Source: DASZFV01 sp036494575 (GTDB taxonomy: Bacteria; Myxococcota_A; Polyangia; Fen-1088). Taken from it: 64,000 nucleotides of DNA. This document shows, piece by piece, positions 15,352 through 24,576 of this stretch (its first letter is position 1; the number at the start of each line of letters is the position of its first letter). The DNA is taken from assembly GCA_036494575.1 (NCBI GenBank), contig DASXOE010000092.1, forward strand, positions 1 through 64,000, given 5' to 3'. The translations under genes were made by a program, and so were the position numbers. Below the pieces are notes generated by a model. That model worked only from the letters and a program-made list of their open reading frames with translations. It was not told the origin of the DNA and ran no database searches.

Positions 15352-18300
15352 ATGAAAAGTCCAGGTTTGTCCCGGTGGGTGGTTTTGGCAGGTGTCATCT
15401 CGACGGCAGGCTTGACGGCCAGCGCGGCCCTCGCGTCGCCGCTGCTGATTTACACGCGGTGGGTCGGCGATCCCGAGCTCGACCCGCGTAATCCCCCCGG
15501 CGGTTTCATCTCGTATTGCGACTTCGGAACACAGGGAAACGCGAGCGTCTACAACTGCGTTCCAAACCAGAAGTTCGACTCCCCGGACGGCGCGGACGAC
15601 ATTCCGTCGCTCCCCGATCCTCTCGGGGGCATCGGCGCGCTGGATCTCAACGGCGACGGGAAGCAGGACTTCCTGGCGCTCACTGGCGTGGAAGCCGGAC
15701 AAATGTGGGCGCTCGCCGGCTCGGTGGAGTTCACGCCGGGATTCGGCTCGGTGGCCGTGCACGTCCCGCCCGCGTTGTTCCCGGACGCCAGCGCCGATCT
15801 GGGCAGCAAGACCAACGCCGTGGGCTTCACGGTGGCCTCGGGCTCCGATAAGAAGCCGAAGCTCTTCGTCGCGCGAACGACGAACGGCACGGATCTGATT
15901 GTCGACATCTTCAATGTCAACGGCGGCGTGCCCACCTCCGTGCTGCTGACGGTTCCCGGCATGAGCACGGTGTCGCGCTCGGCCGGCGCCGACTTCCTGG
16001 GCTTCACGGCGGACGACGAGGACGGCGACGGCGTCGCCGAGCTGATGGTGGCGCACGCGGCGCCGCCCGGCACGGACCACACGCTCATCAACGTCTTCGA
16101 CATCAATGGCGCGCCCCTTCACACGGTGACGCTGAACCTGGATCCGGTCGCGAGCGACAGGGCAGTCTCGACCTTCGACGAGACCTACGTGGGCGGGTTC
16201 GCCCGCACGCAGATCGTCAACGGCAGCGGGCGGGAGTTCGTCATCCTGACGGTCGACCATTCGCCGACGACGCTCGGACCCCGGCCGGGGTTCCCCATGA
16301 AGTTCACGCTGTGGCGGTTCGACGGCAACGGGGCGCTCGTGGCCAGCTTGCCCAACCTCCTCAGCGTGCCGTTCTTCTCGGGCGCCGTCGTCATGGGCAT
16401 GACCGGCATGACCGGCAATGACGACAACTGCAATGGCATAGACGAAGACGGCAACGGCAAGATCGACGACGGCTACGTGGTTAAGACGTCGACCTGCGGA
16501 GTCGGCAGTTGCCAGGTGACGACGAGGTCCTCTTGCGTCGGCGGCGTCGAGACCCCGGCGGCCGTCTGTCAACCGAGACCGCCGTCGCCGGAACGGTTGA
16601 ACGGGTTGGACGACGATTGCGACGGCGTCGTCGACGACCTTCCCGATCTCGCGGACTGCAATCCGGGCCAGACCGATTGGTGGTGTTGCCCGGGCGGCGC
16701 GGACGTCCATTTCGTCGTCAACTCGACGAGCGACACGCAGGACGAGGCCACGGCCGCCACGAGCTGCCTCCCCGTGGGCGTCGCGCCAGCCAACGCGCTC
16801 TGTAGCCTGCGCGGCGTCGTGCGGCGCGCCGAGCAGCTGCGCCAGCGTGACAACCATCGGCCGGCGTGCCGCGTGGTCGCCCAGCTGACCCCGGGCGACT
16901 ACCAGATGAGCCGAAACGATGGCAGCTCGTTCCTCAACTTCGGCGGGGGCATCCTGACGCTCGAGGGCGCGGGAACCGCCGCCAATTCCACCGTGATCGA
17001 GCCGGCGCCAACGGCCCCGGCGGGGCGGCTCATGTGGACCGGCCTTCAGGTCAGTGAAGCCGTCGCCAACCAGCTCGGCGAGCACAGCCCGCAGCTGACG
17101 ATACAAAACCTCAGGATGCGCGGCGGAGACAGCGGGGACGTCTCGCAAGCGGGCGGCGGGGCGGTTGCGATGCTCGCCCCCCAGACCGGAGCCGTGCTCA
17201 CGATCCAGGATTCAATCTTCGATCAGAATCAATCCCGACAAGAGGGGGGCGCCGTCCAGTTCTGGACGAGGGGTACGCTGACCGTCCAGCGCAGCGTGTT
17301 TCGGAACAACGAGACGAGCGCGGCGCTCGTCAACGCCCGCGGCGGCGCCATCTCGGCGGCCGTTGGCGCCATCGTGCACATTGAAGACTCGACGTTTGTC
17401 GGCAACTTCGGCAAGTTTGGCGGTGCGATCGCGCTCGACCAGGTCTCGTCGACTCTCGTCAACGACACCGTCAGCCAGAACGCCGGCGGCGTCGATGGCG
17501 GGGGCGTGTTCGCGAATGGAGGGACTCTGTCGTTGCGATTCAACACCCTCTTCAACAATGCCATGGTTTCGACGGACGACGGTCCGCGCGCCGGCGCAGG
17601 TCTATTCACCATCGACACGACGCTGAGCGCGTTTGGCAACATCATCGCCGGCAGCGACTTCTTTCCGGTGCCGGGCTTCGACACGGCCACCTCTCCGGAT
17701 TGCTCCGTGAGCTTCGTCAGCGTCCCGCGCGCCGTGACGTTCGGATCGAACTTGATTGGTGCCGGCGGCGGCGACTGCGCGTTGATCGGCGCGCCCAACG
17801 GGCTTCTGATCGGCAGCGCGACGGCGCCGGTCAAAGCGCAGGTCAACCCGTTGCCGGCTCTACGCGGGCCGAACGACATCCTCTGCAAGGCCGGCTTCCC
17901 GAAGGGAAGCAACGCCAACTGCGTTCCAATCTGTAACGGCATGGCGACCTCCGCGAGCTGCGTCAACGTGCCCCAAACCACCGCGCCCTTGAGCCCGGCC
18001 ATCGCGGCCTTCCCCACGGGGGCGTCGCCCAGCGGCGCGGACGACAGCTGTCCGCTCGATGATCAGCGCCTCTTTTCGCGCCCCGACGCGCGTTGCACGC
18101 TGGGAGCGATCGACACGAATGCCACGATGTTGGCTCTCGGCAACGGCAACATTCAGTTCTCGATTCGGCTTCCCGGGCCCGCGGCAGCCTACGTCGAGGC
18201 CTTCGCGCGCCAGAACGGCGTCCAGAACGTCTCGGGCGACATCCGGTCGAGTCAAGTCGCCAACGCCGACGGCAGCTTCACCTACAGCAAGATCGTGTCG

Positions 18301-18765
18301 GGCAGCAGCTACCACACGGGCGATCACGTCGACGTGAGGTTCTACTACTATCGAGCCAATTCGCCGGGCATCTTCGTGCCCGGACCGAGCAGCACGGTCT
18401 GGTACCCGGCGACCACGTACCGGCGGACGACGGCTACGCCCATCCCGACCATTTGTCGGCAGACGAATGGCGACATGCGGTTCGCGTTGACGCTGGGCTC
18501 GCACCAGGCCTATGTCGAGGCGTTCGCCCAGCAGAACGGCGTCCAGACGGTCTCCGGCGCGATCACGAGCTCGGCGGTCGTCAATGTCAATGGCACGGTC
18601 ACCTACACGCGCTTCGTGCCCGCGAAGAGCTTCAAGTCGGCCGACGTGATCCGGGCGCGCTTCTATCATTACGAGGCGAACGCCGCGGGGACCTTCGAGC
18701 CGGGGCCAGGAGAGCAGATCTTCTATCCGAGCGTCGTTTACAGCTCGGCGCCCGTCTGTCCGTAG
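15352..18765 (+). CDS. Large secreted beta-helix protein with MopE-type calcium motifs
   Basis: A 1137-residue secreted protein. ATG 15352 is chosen: it follows GCGAGG and starts a signal peptide (SRWVVLAGVISTAGLTASAALA). Domains in order: an FG-GAP/VCBS-like N-terminal half, calcium motifs of MopE type at about 355-370 (DDNCNGIDEDGNGKIDDG) and 420-430 (LNGLDDDCDGVVDD), a CSLREA-like segment at 483 (CSLRGVVRRAEQL), and a right-handed parallel beta-helix from about 550 to 760 (repeated FDQNQSRQEGGAV-type rungs). The C-terminus holds two tandem copies of an about 95-residue module (see findings). Such proteins are surface adhesins or coat proteins in myxobacteria. It stands alone downstream of a divergent promoter region. 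Confidence 0.8.
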   Translation: MKSPGLSRWVVLAGVISTAGLTASAALASPLLIYTRWVGDPELDPRNPPGGFISYCDFGTQGNASVYNCVPNQKFDSPDGADDIPSLPDPLGGIGALDLNGDGKQDFLALTGVEAGQMWALAGSVEFTPGFGSVAVHVPPALFPDASADLGSKTNAVGFTVASGSDKKPKLFVARTTNGTDLIVDIFNVNGGVPTSVLLTVPGMSTVSRSAGADFLGFTADDEDGDGVAELMVAHAAPPGTDHTLINVFDINGAPLHTVTLNLDPVASDRAVSTFDETYVGGFARTQIVNGSGREFVILTVDHSPTTLGPRPGFPMKFTLWRFDGNGALVASLPNLLSVPFFSGAVVMGMTGMTGNDDNCNGIDEDGNGKIDDGYVVKTSTCGVGSCQVTTRSSCVGGVETPAAVCQPRPPSPERLNGLDDDCDGVVDDLPDLADCNPGQTDWWCCPGGADVHFVVNSTSDTQDEATAATSCLPVGVAPANALCSLRGVVRRAEQLRQRDNHRPACRVVAQLTPGDYQMSRNDGSSFLNFGGGILTLEGAGTAANSTVIEPAPTAPAGRLMWTGLQVSEAVANQLGEHSPQLTIQNLRMRGGDSGDVSQAGGGAVAMLAPQTGAVLTIQDSIFDQNQSRQEGGAVQFWTRGTLTVQRSVFRNNETSAALVNARGGAISAAVGAIVHIEDSTFVGNFGKFGGAIALDQVSSTLVNDTVSQNAGGVDGGGVFANGGTLSLRFNTLFNNAMVSTDDGPRAGAGLFTIDTTLSAFGNIIAGSDFFPVPGFDTATSPDCSVSFVSVPRAVTFGSNLIGAGGGDCALIGAPNGLLIGSATAPVKAQVNPLPALRGPNDILCKAGFPKGSNANCVPICNGMATSASCVNVPQTTAPLSPAIAAFPTGASPSGADDSCPLDDQRLFSRPDARCTLGAIDTNATMLALGNGNIQFSIRLPGPAAAYVEAFARQNGVQNVSGDIRSSQVANADGSFTYSKIVSGSSYHTGDHVDVRFYYYRANSPGIFVPGPSSTVWYPATTYRRTTATPIPTICRQTNGDMRFALTLGSHQAYVEAFAQQNGVQTVSGAITSSAVVNVNGTVTYTRFVPAKSFKSADVIRARFYHYEANAAGTFEPGPGEQIFYPSVVYSSAPVCP
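18139..18765 (+). repeat. Tandem duplication of a ~95-residue module
   Basis: Within the large protein, two copies share NGNIQFSIRL / NGDMRFALTL, then AYVEAFARQNGVQNVSG / AYVEAFAQQNGVQTVSG, and VRFYYYRAN / ARFYHYEAN near the end. The first copy spans roughly 18139-18426 and the second 18462-18765. Both end in a PGP-containing segment and a WYP or FYP strand. The module is not one I recognise. Confidence 0.8.
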
Positions 18766-18787
18766 TCGCAGACGTATCGCCCCGACC

Positions 18788-18819
18788 ATCGGACGATCGA
18801 CTATCGGACGATGGACGAT
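18788..18819. repeat. Repeated GGACGAT element upstream of a lipoprotein gene
   Basis: ATCGGACGAT occurs at 18788-18797 and 18803-18812, and GGACGAT again at 18813-18819, just before ATG 18837. The direct repeats may be an operator, or a mRNA element, for the small lipoprotein gene. Confidence 0.4.
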
Positions 18820-18836
18820 ATGATTGTCTTGGCCGC

Positions 18837-19310
18837 ATGAGCATGTCGATCACGAGGGTCACGTTGTTGGGCGCCCTGGCATCCGGGCTGGGGCTCCTCG
18901 TCACCACGACACAAGGGTGTGACGGCACTGCTGGGTCTGGGGGCCCCGCCATGGAAGCGGGCTTCGCCGGCGCGACCGACGCGAGCGCGACGGACGCCGG
19001 CGCGACGGACGCCGGCGCGATGGACGCCGGCGGCGGGGACACGACCGATGCGGGCAACGCCGGCGCGGCCGGCGTTGCGGGCGGGACCTCGGGCACGGCT
19101 GGCTCGACGCCGGCGACCTGTGACACGACGTGCGCCAAGGCCGACGCGTGCTGCAACGCGATCAACGTCACCTACGACCACGGTGCGGACAAGTGCGCGT
19201 ACGCGACGATGTGCGCGGCCGGGCAGGGAGCGGATGCCTGCGCGATGTATTTGCAAGTCCTGCCGCAGCTTCTGCTGCCCGGAATGCCGTTGCCGGCCGC
19301 GTGTGAGTGA
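18837..19310 (+). CDS. Small Cys-rich lipoprotein
   Basis: A 157-residue lipoprotein. The open frame extends upstream inside the previous gene's shadow, but ATG 18837 begins a clear signal peptide ending LLVTTTQGC. An Ala/Asp/Gly linker (GATDAGA repeats) precedes a C-terminal domain of about 70 residues with six conserved-looking cysteines (TCDTTCAKADACCNAINVTYDH, CAYATMCAAGQGADAC). The cysteine spacing suggests disulfides in the periplasm or outside the cell. Family not recognised. The upstream GGACGAT repeats may regulate it. Confidence 0.75.
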   Translation: MSMSITRVTLLGALASGLGLLVTTTQGCDGTAGSGGPAMEAGFAGATDASATDAGATDAGAMDAGGGDTTDAGNAGAAGVAGGTSGTAGSTPATCDTTCAKADACCNAINVTYDHGADKCAYATMCAAGQGADACAMYLQVLPQLLLPGMPLPAACE

Positions 19311-19333
19311 TCGTCAGGCCTGGTCAGTCGGGC

Positions 19334-19559
19334 TCAGTTGCCCTTGCTGATCGAGTACTTGATCTTGAACGGCGCCGCGGCGTTGGCGGCGGGCGTGATG
19401 GTCAAGGGGTACGCGTCGGTGCCCGAGAGCGTCCGTTCGTCCTGCCGCTCCGGCTAGGCCAGCGCCGCTCTGCCCGCCGGCGCCGGCCCCCGCATGGCCG
19501 CTGCCGGCGCCACAACCGATGGCGCCGATGACGAGGTGCGCCAGGATGATCCGAGCCAC
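19334..19559 (-). pseudogene. Frameshifted small lipoprotein gene
   Basis: The minus strand starts an apparent lipoprotein (ATG 19557-19559, MARIILAHLVIGAIGC, then a Gly/Ala linker). The same frame runs on into unlikely sequence. One frame away lies a normal-looking C-terminus, ERTLSGTDAYPLTITPAANAAAPFKIKYSISKGN, ending at a TGA at 19334-19336. A single frameshift near 19450 joins the two. It is either a recent pseudogene or a sequencing error in a small lipoprotein gene. Confidence 0.65.
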
Positions 19560-19911
19560 GCGGGTTCATGCCATCCGTACGACACACTAGACGAACCCCG
19601 CGGACGTGAGACGCCGCTCAATCCGATCGACAGGCGTTGAATCTGACGTTTGACACACGGCAGAGGTGTGGAATAGAAGGATTCCGACCTTCATCGGGAA
19701 AAAATTGCTCGTTCCCGGGCTTCCCAGACCACTAAACAGAGATGAGCTTAGCCCGCGAACCTTGGCCGCGGTCGCGGGAGTTACGATTCGGCCATCGCGG
19801 ACAAACAAGACAAGACCAGACAGATAAAGAAAAGACGCGACGCGTGCCTGCCCGGAGCATCTCGAATCGCCCGGTTTAGTACGTAGCTCGTCCTTAGAAG
19901 GAGTGCCCCCT
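19560..19911 (+). promoter_or_regulatory. Intergenic region with candidate promoter and strong RBS for the beta-glucosidase
   Basis: This 352-base region lies upstream of the GH3 beta-glucosidase gene. A TTGACA at 19650-19655 is followed 18 bases later by TAGAAG (19674-19679), a weak sigma-70-like pair. AAGGAG at 19898-19903 lies at the expected distance from ATG 19912 and is a good ribosome binding site. The rest is less GC-rich than the genes, with an A-rich stretch near 19800-19830. No gene was seen. Confidence 0.35.
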
Positions 19912-22485
19912 ATGCGCTTGCGTAATCTTCGACACCTCCCGTCTTCCTTCGTGCTCCCGTCGCCCTTCGTGGCAGGGCTCGTGGCCGCGCTCCTCGTCTT
20001 GCCGGAGATCGGCTGCGGGCACCCCGCGGTTCCCGGTGGGAACGGCGCCGGGACGGCCGGTAGCGGCAGCGGAAACGCTGGCTCGTCGGTGACCGGAGAA
20101 GGCAGCGGCAACGCCGGGTCGAGCGGCGGCGACACGACGGGCGCGGGCGGGAACCCGACGGGCAGCGGCGACGCGGGCTCCACGGGCAGCGCCGGGACGG
20201 GCGTCATCATATTGCCGCTCCCCGACGCAGGCGCCGACGCCCCGGCCATGCCGGTGATGAAGGTCGCTTGCATGGACGATCCGAACCAGCAGGCGGCGCT
20301 GCCTTACTCTCCCGGCCAGCAAATCAGCACGCAGGTCAAGCAGCTCGCGATGAGCACGGTTCAGTCCCTGAGCCTCACGAACAAGGCCGCCCAGCTGCGC
20401 GGGCCCAACACGAGCGGCTATCAGGACATCTTTCGCACGGCGGACGCCGGCGGCGTGAGGGGCTTCCAGTTCCGCGACGGCCCGCGCGGCGTCAACTACG
20501 ACGCCGTCAAGCCCGCCGGGTCGCAGGGCTACTCGACGGTCTACCCGGTGGCGTCGGGGCGCGGCGCGACCTTCGACGTCGATCTCGAGAACAAGATCGG
20601 AGAGGCCGAGGGCGACGAGCTCATCTCGTCGGGCGCGACCATGCTGCTGGCGCCGACGGTCAACATCCTGCGCAACCCGGCTTGGGGCCGTGCCCAGGAG
20701 AGCTACGGCGAGGACTCCTTCATGCTGGGCCGCATGGGCTCGGCGCACGTCGTCGGCGTGCAGGAGTTCGCGCCCGCCTGCGTGAAGCACTACGCGGCGA
20801 ACAACATCGAGCGGAACCGCGCGAACCTCAACGCCTCGATGGACGAGGCGACCCTGCAGGAGGTCTACGCGCGTCACTTCGGGATGATCATTCAGGACGG
20901 CGGCGTCGCCTGCGTCATGGCGGCCTACAACCTCGTCAACGGGACCAAGTGCACGCAGGACGCGCACCTCCTCAACGACATCTTGCGCGGCGAGTTCGGC
21001 TTCCAAGGCATGGTCCTCTCCGACTGGTGGGCCATGCCCGGCGGGCAAAGCCCCAGCCAGAACGACAAGCTCTCCAACGCCACCGGCGCCATCAACGCCG
21101 GCATGGACATGGAGCTGCCCTGGAACTTGAACTACAGCGTGCTCGAGAACATCCCCAACGGCGAGGCCGCCATCACGCAGTCGGCCTTGCGCGTGATCGA
21201 GACGAAGGTCCGCTTCAAGGTGAACGCGCCGGGCGCCGGCGCCGTCGGGCTCAAGGTCCCGACGACGTCGCTCAACCAGAGCAGCTTCTCGGTCACCAAC
21301 AATGCCGCCCACATCGCGCTCGCGCAGCAGGCGGCCCTCGAGGGCGCCGTGCTCCTCAAGAACGACGGCAACGTCCTGCCGATCCCCGCCAGCGCCCATA
21401 CCGTCGCCGTCGTCGGGCCCACCGTGGGCTGGACCCTCAAGGGCGTGGGCTCGAGCGGCAGCATCAACTTCGCGACCGACGCGCGCATCGGCGACCTCGG
21501 CAGCAGCCGCGTCAACAACGATCCCTCGAAGACGGTCGGTCCCTTCGCGGGCATCAAGGCCGCGGCGCCGGCCGGCGTGAACGTCGTCAGCGCGAACGGC
21601 GACAACGCCGCGACGGTCGCGGCCGCGATGGCCGCCGACTTCGTCGTCGTCGTGGCGGGCCTGACGCCGCAGGACGAGGGCGAGGAGTACACCATCACGC
21701 CGGACGACGCCGATCGGGACGCGAGCCTGGCCCTCGACGGCAAGACGGGCGGCACGGCCCAGAACTCCTTCATCTCGAAGATCGCGGCGCTCAACAAGCC
21801 CATGGTCGTCATCCTCGAGGGCGGCGGCGCCATCGACGTGCGCCCGTGGCTCTCCTCCGTCAAGGCGCTCGTGATGGCTTGGTATCCCGGGCAGGCCGGC
21901 GGCACGGCGCTCGGGCAGCTCGTCTTCGGCAAGGCCAACTTCAGCGGCAAGCTGCCCGTGACCTGGCCCGCCTCGCTGGCCGACCTGCCGACCTTCAGCG
22001 GCGGTAACGGCACGACGACGATGGGCTACAATCTCGGCTACCGCTGGTTCGACACGCAGAATAAGACCCCGCAGTTTCCCTTCGGAGCCGGTCTGTCGTA
22101 CACGAGCTTCGCGTACAGCAACGTTCAAGTTCCTTGTTCGACCGCGACGGCCAAGAGCGTCGTGAAGGTGACAGTCGACATCCGCAACATGGGGACGATG
22201 GACGGCGACGAGACCGCGATGCTGTTCGTCTCGTACCCCGACTCCAAGGACCCCAACCGCACGGCAATGAACTACAAGGAGCTCAAGGGCTTCGTTCGCG
22301 TGCACATCGCCGCCGGACAGGGCGCCCGGGTGACGATTCCGCTGCGCGTCTCGGACCTGACCCACTACGACATGGCCTCCAAGACCCTCAAGGTCGAGTC
22401 CGGCACGGTCAAGGTCATGGTCGGTCCCAACGCCGGCAACGACAAGCTCGTTAGTGACGCGACCACGACGTTCATGGTTCAGTAG
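19912..22485 (+). CDS. Lipoprotein beta-glucosidase, glycoside hydrolase family 3
   Basis: An 857-residue lipoprotein that removes terminal beta-D-glucosyl (or xylosyl) groups from oligosaccharides outside the inner membrane. ATG 19912 follows a good ribosome binding site, and the signal peptide ends LPEIGC (Cys 35), followed by a Gly/Ser linker. The N-terminal barrel has VKHYAANNIERNRANLNA, and the nucleophile Asp 371 is in GMVLSDWW. The C-terminal alpha/beta domain and a fibronectin type III-like domain (WFDTQNKTPQFPFGAGLSYTSFAYSNV) complete the family architecture. The following porin gene lies seven bases later, so uptake of the products is likely coupled. Gene symbol bglX is not certain. 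Confidence 0.92.
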   Translation: MRLRNLRHLPSSFVLPSPFVAGLVAALLVLPEIGCGHPAVPGGNGAGTAGSGSGNAGSSVTGEGSGNAGSSGGDTTGAGGNPTGSGDAGSTGSAGTGVIILPLPDAGADAPAMPVMKVACMDDPNQQAALPYSPGQQISTQVKQLAMSTVQSLSLTNKAAQLRGPNTSGYQDIFRTADAGGVRGFQFRDGPRGVNYDAVKPAGSQGYSTVYPVASGRGATFDVDLENKIGEAEGDELISSGATMLLAPTVNILRNPAWGRAQESYGEDSFMLGRMGSAHVVGVQEFAPACVKHYAANNIERNRANLNASMDEATLQEVYARHFGMIIQDGGVACVMAAYNLVNGTKCTQDAHLLNDILRGEFGFQGMVLSDWWAMPGGQSPSQNDKLSNATGAINAGMDMELPWNLNYSVLENIPNGEAAITQSALRVIETKVRFKVNAPGAGAVGLKVPTTSLNQSSFSVTNNAAHIALAQQAALEGAVLLKNDGNVLPIPASAHTVAVVGPTVGWTLKGVGSSGSINFATDARIGDLGSSRVNNDPSKTVGPFAGIKAAAPAGVNVVSANGDNAATVAAAMAADFVVVVAGLTPQDEGEEYTITPDDADRDASLALDGKTGGTAQNSFISKIAALNKPMVVILEGGGAIDVRPWLSSVKALVMAWYPGQAGGTALGQLVFGKANFSGKLPVTWPASLADLPTFSGGNGTTTMGYNLGYRWFDTQNKTPQFPFGAGLSYTSFAYSNVQVPCSTATAKSVVKVTVDIRNMGTMDGDETAMLFVSYPDSKDPNRTAMNYKELKGFVRVHIAAGQGARVTIPLRVSDLTHYDMASKTLKVESGTVKVMVGPNAGNDKLVSDATTTFMVQ

Positions 22486-22492
22486 CCCGGAC

Positions 22493-23878
22493 ATGGCCCC
22501 CATTCCGTTTGGCCCCAAATTACGACGGGTGACGTCTACCCTGATTCCGCTCGCGCTCCTGCTCGTCTCTACGGGGGCGCGCGCGGCGGAAGATCCCGGC
22601 TCCGACGAGGACGCGGACTCCAGCGACGAGTCGAAGCCCACGCGCGGCGCCAAGGGCGTCGCGCACGAGTCGCTGCCGGCGCCCAAGGTCGCGCTGCCCG
22701 AGGAGCCGCCGCCCATCGGGCCGGTCGAGCGGCTGCCCCCGACGGCGTATCCAGAGTGGAAGACGCGCGGCCTCCACGGCGGTTCCCTCTGGCTCACCAT
22801 GCACGGCATGCCCTGGCCGTACTACCCGAAGACCGGCATCGGCGTCTCGGGCTCCGCCTGGCTAGACACGGGCTACGAGTCGATCATTCGCGGCAACAAT
22901 ACCGAGGGGAACAGCAAGTACCTCCTCAACCAGGGGCGCGCCGTGTTGCGCATCACGCCGACCTATTCGGCCGACTCCTGGTACGTGCAGACCCAGGTCG
23001 AGCTCGTGGGCAACAAGGACCAGTCGATCGCGCAGCCGGCCGTCGCCGATCTCGACGATCTCTGGATCCGCACCGGCCAGTGGAAGAAATGGGACCTGCA
23101 GGTCGGCCGCTTCGAGGCCTTCGAGGTCTATCACTTCGGCATGGGCCTCGACCTCAACACGCTCGAACGGCAAGGGCCCGCCGACCAGAAGCGCACGATC
23201 CCGGACGTCTACGGGTTGCAGACCATCGTCTACCGCCAGAGCGGCGTGGGCAACGTCGCGTTTCACTACTACATCTCGGACTACTTGCGGATCGAGCTGC
23301 TGGGCCAGGCCGGCTTCGATACGGTCAACGCCATCAACACCTATGGTGGCCGACCCGCCATCGTGCTCGACACGGGCGTCCTCAAGGTGAAGGTCGCCGT
23401 CGACGCCAGGAAGCAGTTCCCCGTCGTCAACGTGTCGAAGGAGAGCCGGTACCAGCGCGGCGCCACCGCCGCCCTCCAGATCGTGCTCGATCCCTTCATC
23501 GAGCTCGGCGCCAACGTCGCGTACGGCCTCGTCGACCACTACAACCCTCAGAACGTGACCAACCCGAACGCGTCGATGGGCGACTTCGACGGCGCCGGCA
23601 GCGTCACCGACATCAGCGCGGGCGGCTTCGTGAACGCGCGCATCGTCGAGGACTTTCTCCTCGGCGTCGGCGCGAACTACACCGACGAAAAGGATCAGGT
23701 CCAGGGCGACTTCACCAACCTGCAGGCCTTCGGCGCGCTGCAGTACCTCGTCGGCAAGCAGCTCTTCGTGAAGTTCGTGGGCGCCTATGGCAAGGCGCAC
23801 ATCGCCCAGGGAGGCGGCGTGCCGGCCTGGGACAACACGATGACCAGCGGCCGCCTCCGACTGATGTATCTGTTCTGA
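22493..23878 (+). CDS. Outer-membrane porin-like beta-barrel
   Basis: A 461-residue protein with a signal peptide (IPLALLLVSTGARAAEDP). A short acidic, proline-rich stretch follows, and then a long series of alternating strands (SGSAWLDTGYESIIRG, DSWYVQTQVELVGN, KWDLQVGRFEAFEVYHFGMG) ending in a C-terminal Phe, the usual outer-membrane barrel signature. It resembles uncharacterised porins of deltaproteobacteria. It lies seven bases after the beta-glucosidase gene, so the pair probably forms an operon in which the enzyme releases sugars and this channel lets them in. The exact substrate is unknown. Confidence 0.78.
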   Translation: MAPIPFGPKLRRVTSTLIPLALLLVSTGARAAEDPGSDEDADSSDESKPTRGAKGVAHESLPAPKVALPEEPPPIGPVERLPPTAYPEWKTRGLHGGSLWLTMHGMPWPYYPKTGIGVSGSAWLDTGYESIIRGNNTEGNSKYLLNQGRAVLRITPTYSADSWYVQTQVELVGNKDQSIAQPAVADLDDLWIRTGQWKKWDLQVGRFEAFEVYHFGMGLDLNTLERQGPADQKRTIPDVYGLQTIVYRQSGVGNVAFHYYISDYLRIELLGQAGFDTVNAINTYGGRPAIVLDTGVLKVKVAVDARKQFPVVNVSKESRYQRGATAALQIVLDPFIELGANVAYGLVDHYNPQNVTNPNASMGDFDGAGSVTDISAGGFVNARIVEDFLLGVGANYTDEKDQVQGDFTNLQAFGALQYLVGKQLFVKFVGAYGKAHIAQGGGVPAWDNTMTSGRLRLMYLF

Positions 23879-23880
23879 GC

Positions 23881-23950
23881 TTCTGAGCCTTCGGTTCTGA
23901 GCCTTCGGTTCTGAACCTTCAGCTCTGAACCTTCAGCTCTGAACCTTCGT
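23881..23950. repeat. Five 14-bp tandem repeats immediately after a gene
   Basis: Copies TTCTGAGCCTTCGG (twice), TTCTGAACCTTCAG, CTCTGAACCTTCAG and CTCTGAACCTTCGT occupy 23881-23950 in register. The partial unit overlapping the porin stop (23873-23880) extends the series. The pattern is a slippage-type minisatellite or a mRNA element after the porin gene. No coding potential is evident. Confidence 0.7.
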
Positions 23951-24003
23951 GGACGGACGCCCGCGCGACTTGTCTGGGAGCTGGCAGGCCCCAAGCTTTG
24001 GGC

Positions 24004-24462
24004 ATGCCAACGAAGAGCACGGTCGATAAGGCCAAACGCGACCTCGCCGAGGGCAAGAAGCCGTCGACGGCGTCGGGCGAGTTCGTGCGCGAGGAAATCG
24101 AGCACGTCCGCGAGGGGCGTCACGGGGCGCGCTCGCCTCAGCAGGCGATCGCCATCGGGCTGTCGAAGGCGCGTCGCGCCGGCGTTCCCCTTCCACCACC
24201 CGCGCCCGGTCGGACGTCCGCGCGGACGCGCCGGTCCGCCGCCCAGGCGTACGCGGCCGGCCAGGGACGAAGAAAGCCGCGCGCGCCCTCGCCGAAGCGC
24301 AGCCGGGCCACCGAGCGCGCGCTCCAGAGAGAGACGGAGCAGTCTGTCTCGCGCGACGCCCTCGCCAAGCAAGGCAAGCGTGCCGCCGCCCGGCGCACGG
24401 CTGCCGATCGCTCACGGGCCGCGAAGAAGGCCGCGGCGACCCGGCAACGACGCCGGGCCTGA
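24004..24462 (+). CDS. DUF6496-type small basic protein
   Basis: A 152-residue protein. The N-terminus (MPTKSTVDKAKRDLAEGKKPSTASGEFVREEIEHVREGRHGARSPQQAIAIGLSKARRAG) matches the DUF6496 family. The rest is Arg/Lys/Ala-rich and low in complexity, like a nucleic-acid-binding tail. The family is widespread, often beside stress or plasmid genes, without known function. ATG 24004 is the natural start, but the ribosome binding site is weak; TTG 23998 is the alternative. It lies after the 14-bp repeat block, transcribed with or separately from the porin. Confidence 0.8.
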   Translation: MPTKSTVDKAKRDLAEGKKPSTASGEFVREEIEHVREGRHGARSPQQAIAIGLSKARRAGVPLPPPAPGRTSARTRRSAAQAYAAGQGRRKPRAPSPKRSRATERALQRETEQSVSRDALAKQGKRAAARRTAADRSRAAKKAAATRQRRRA

Positions 24463-24576
24463 AATTTCGCCCAAAGACGCGCTCGGCCCTGTTCACGCGT
24501 CGGGTCAGATCCGGAGGCCCTTTTCGCCCCCGCTTCGGGATAGATTGCGTCCGGGGGGGAGATTGGAGCTTGTTCG

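Noticed and set aside
19894..22809. 971-aa minus-strand open frame
   Set aside because: Antisense of the beta-glucosidase; Val/Arg/Asp-rich shadow with no motif.
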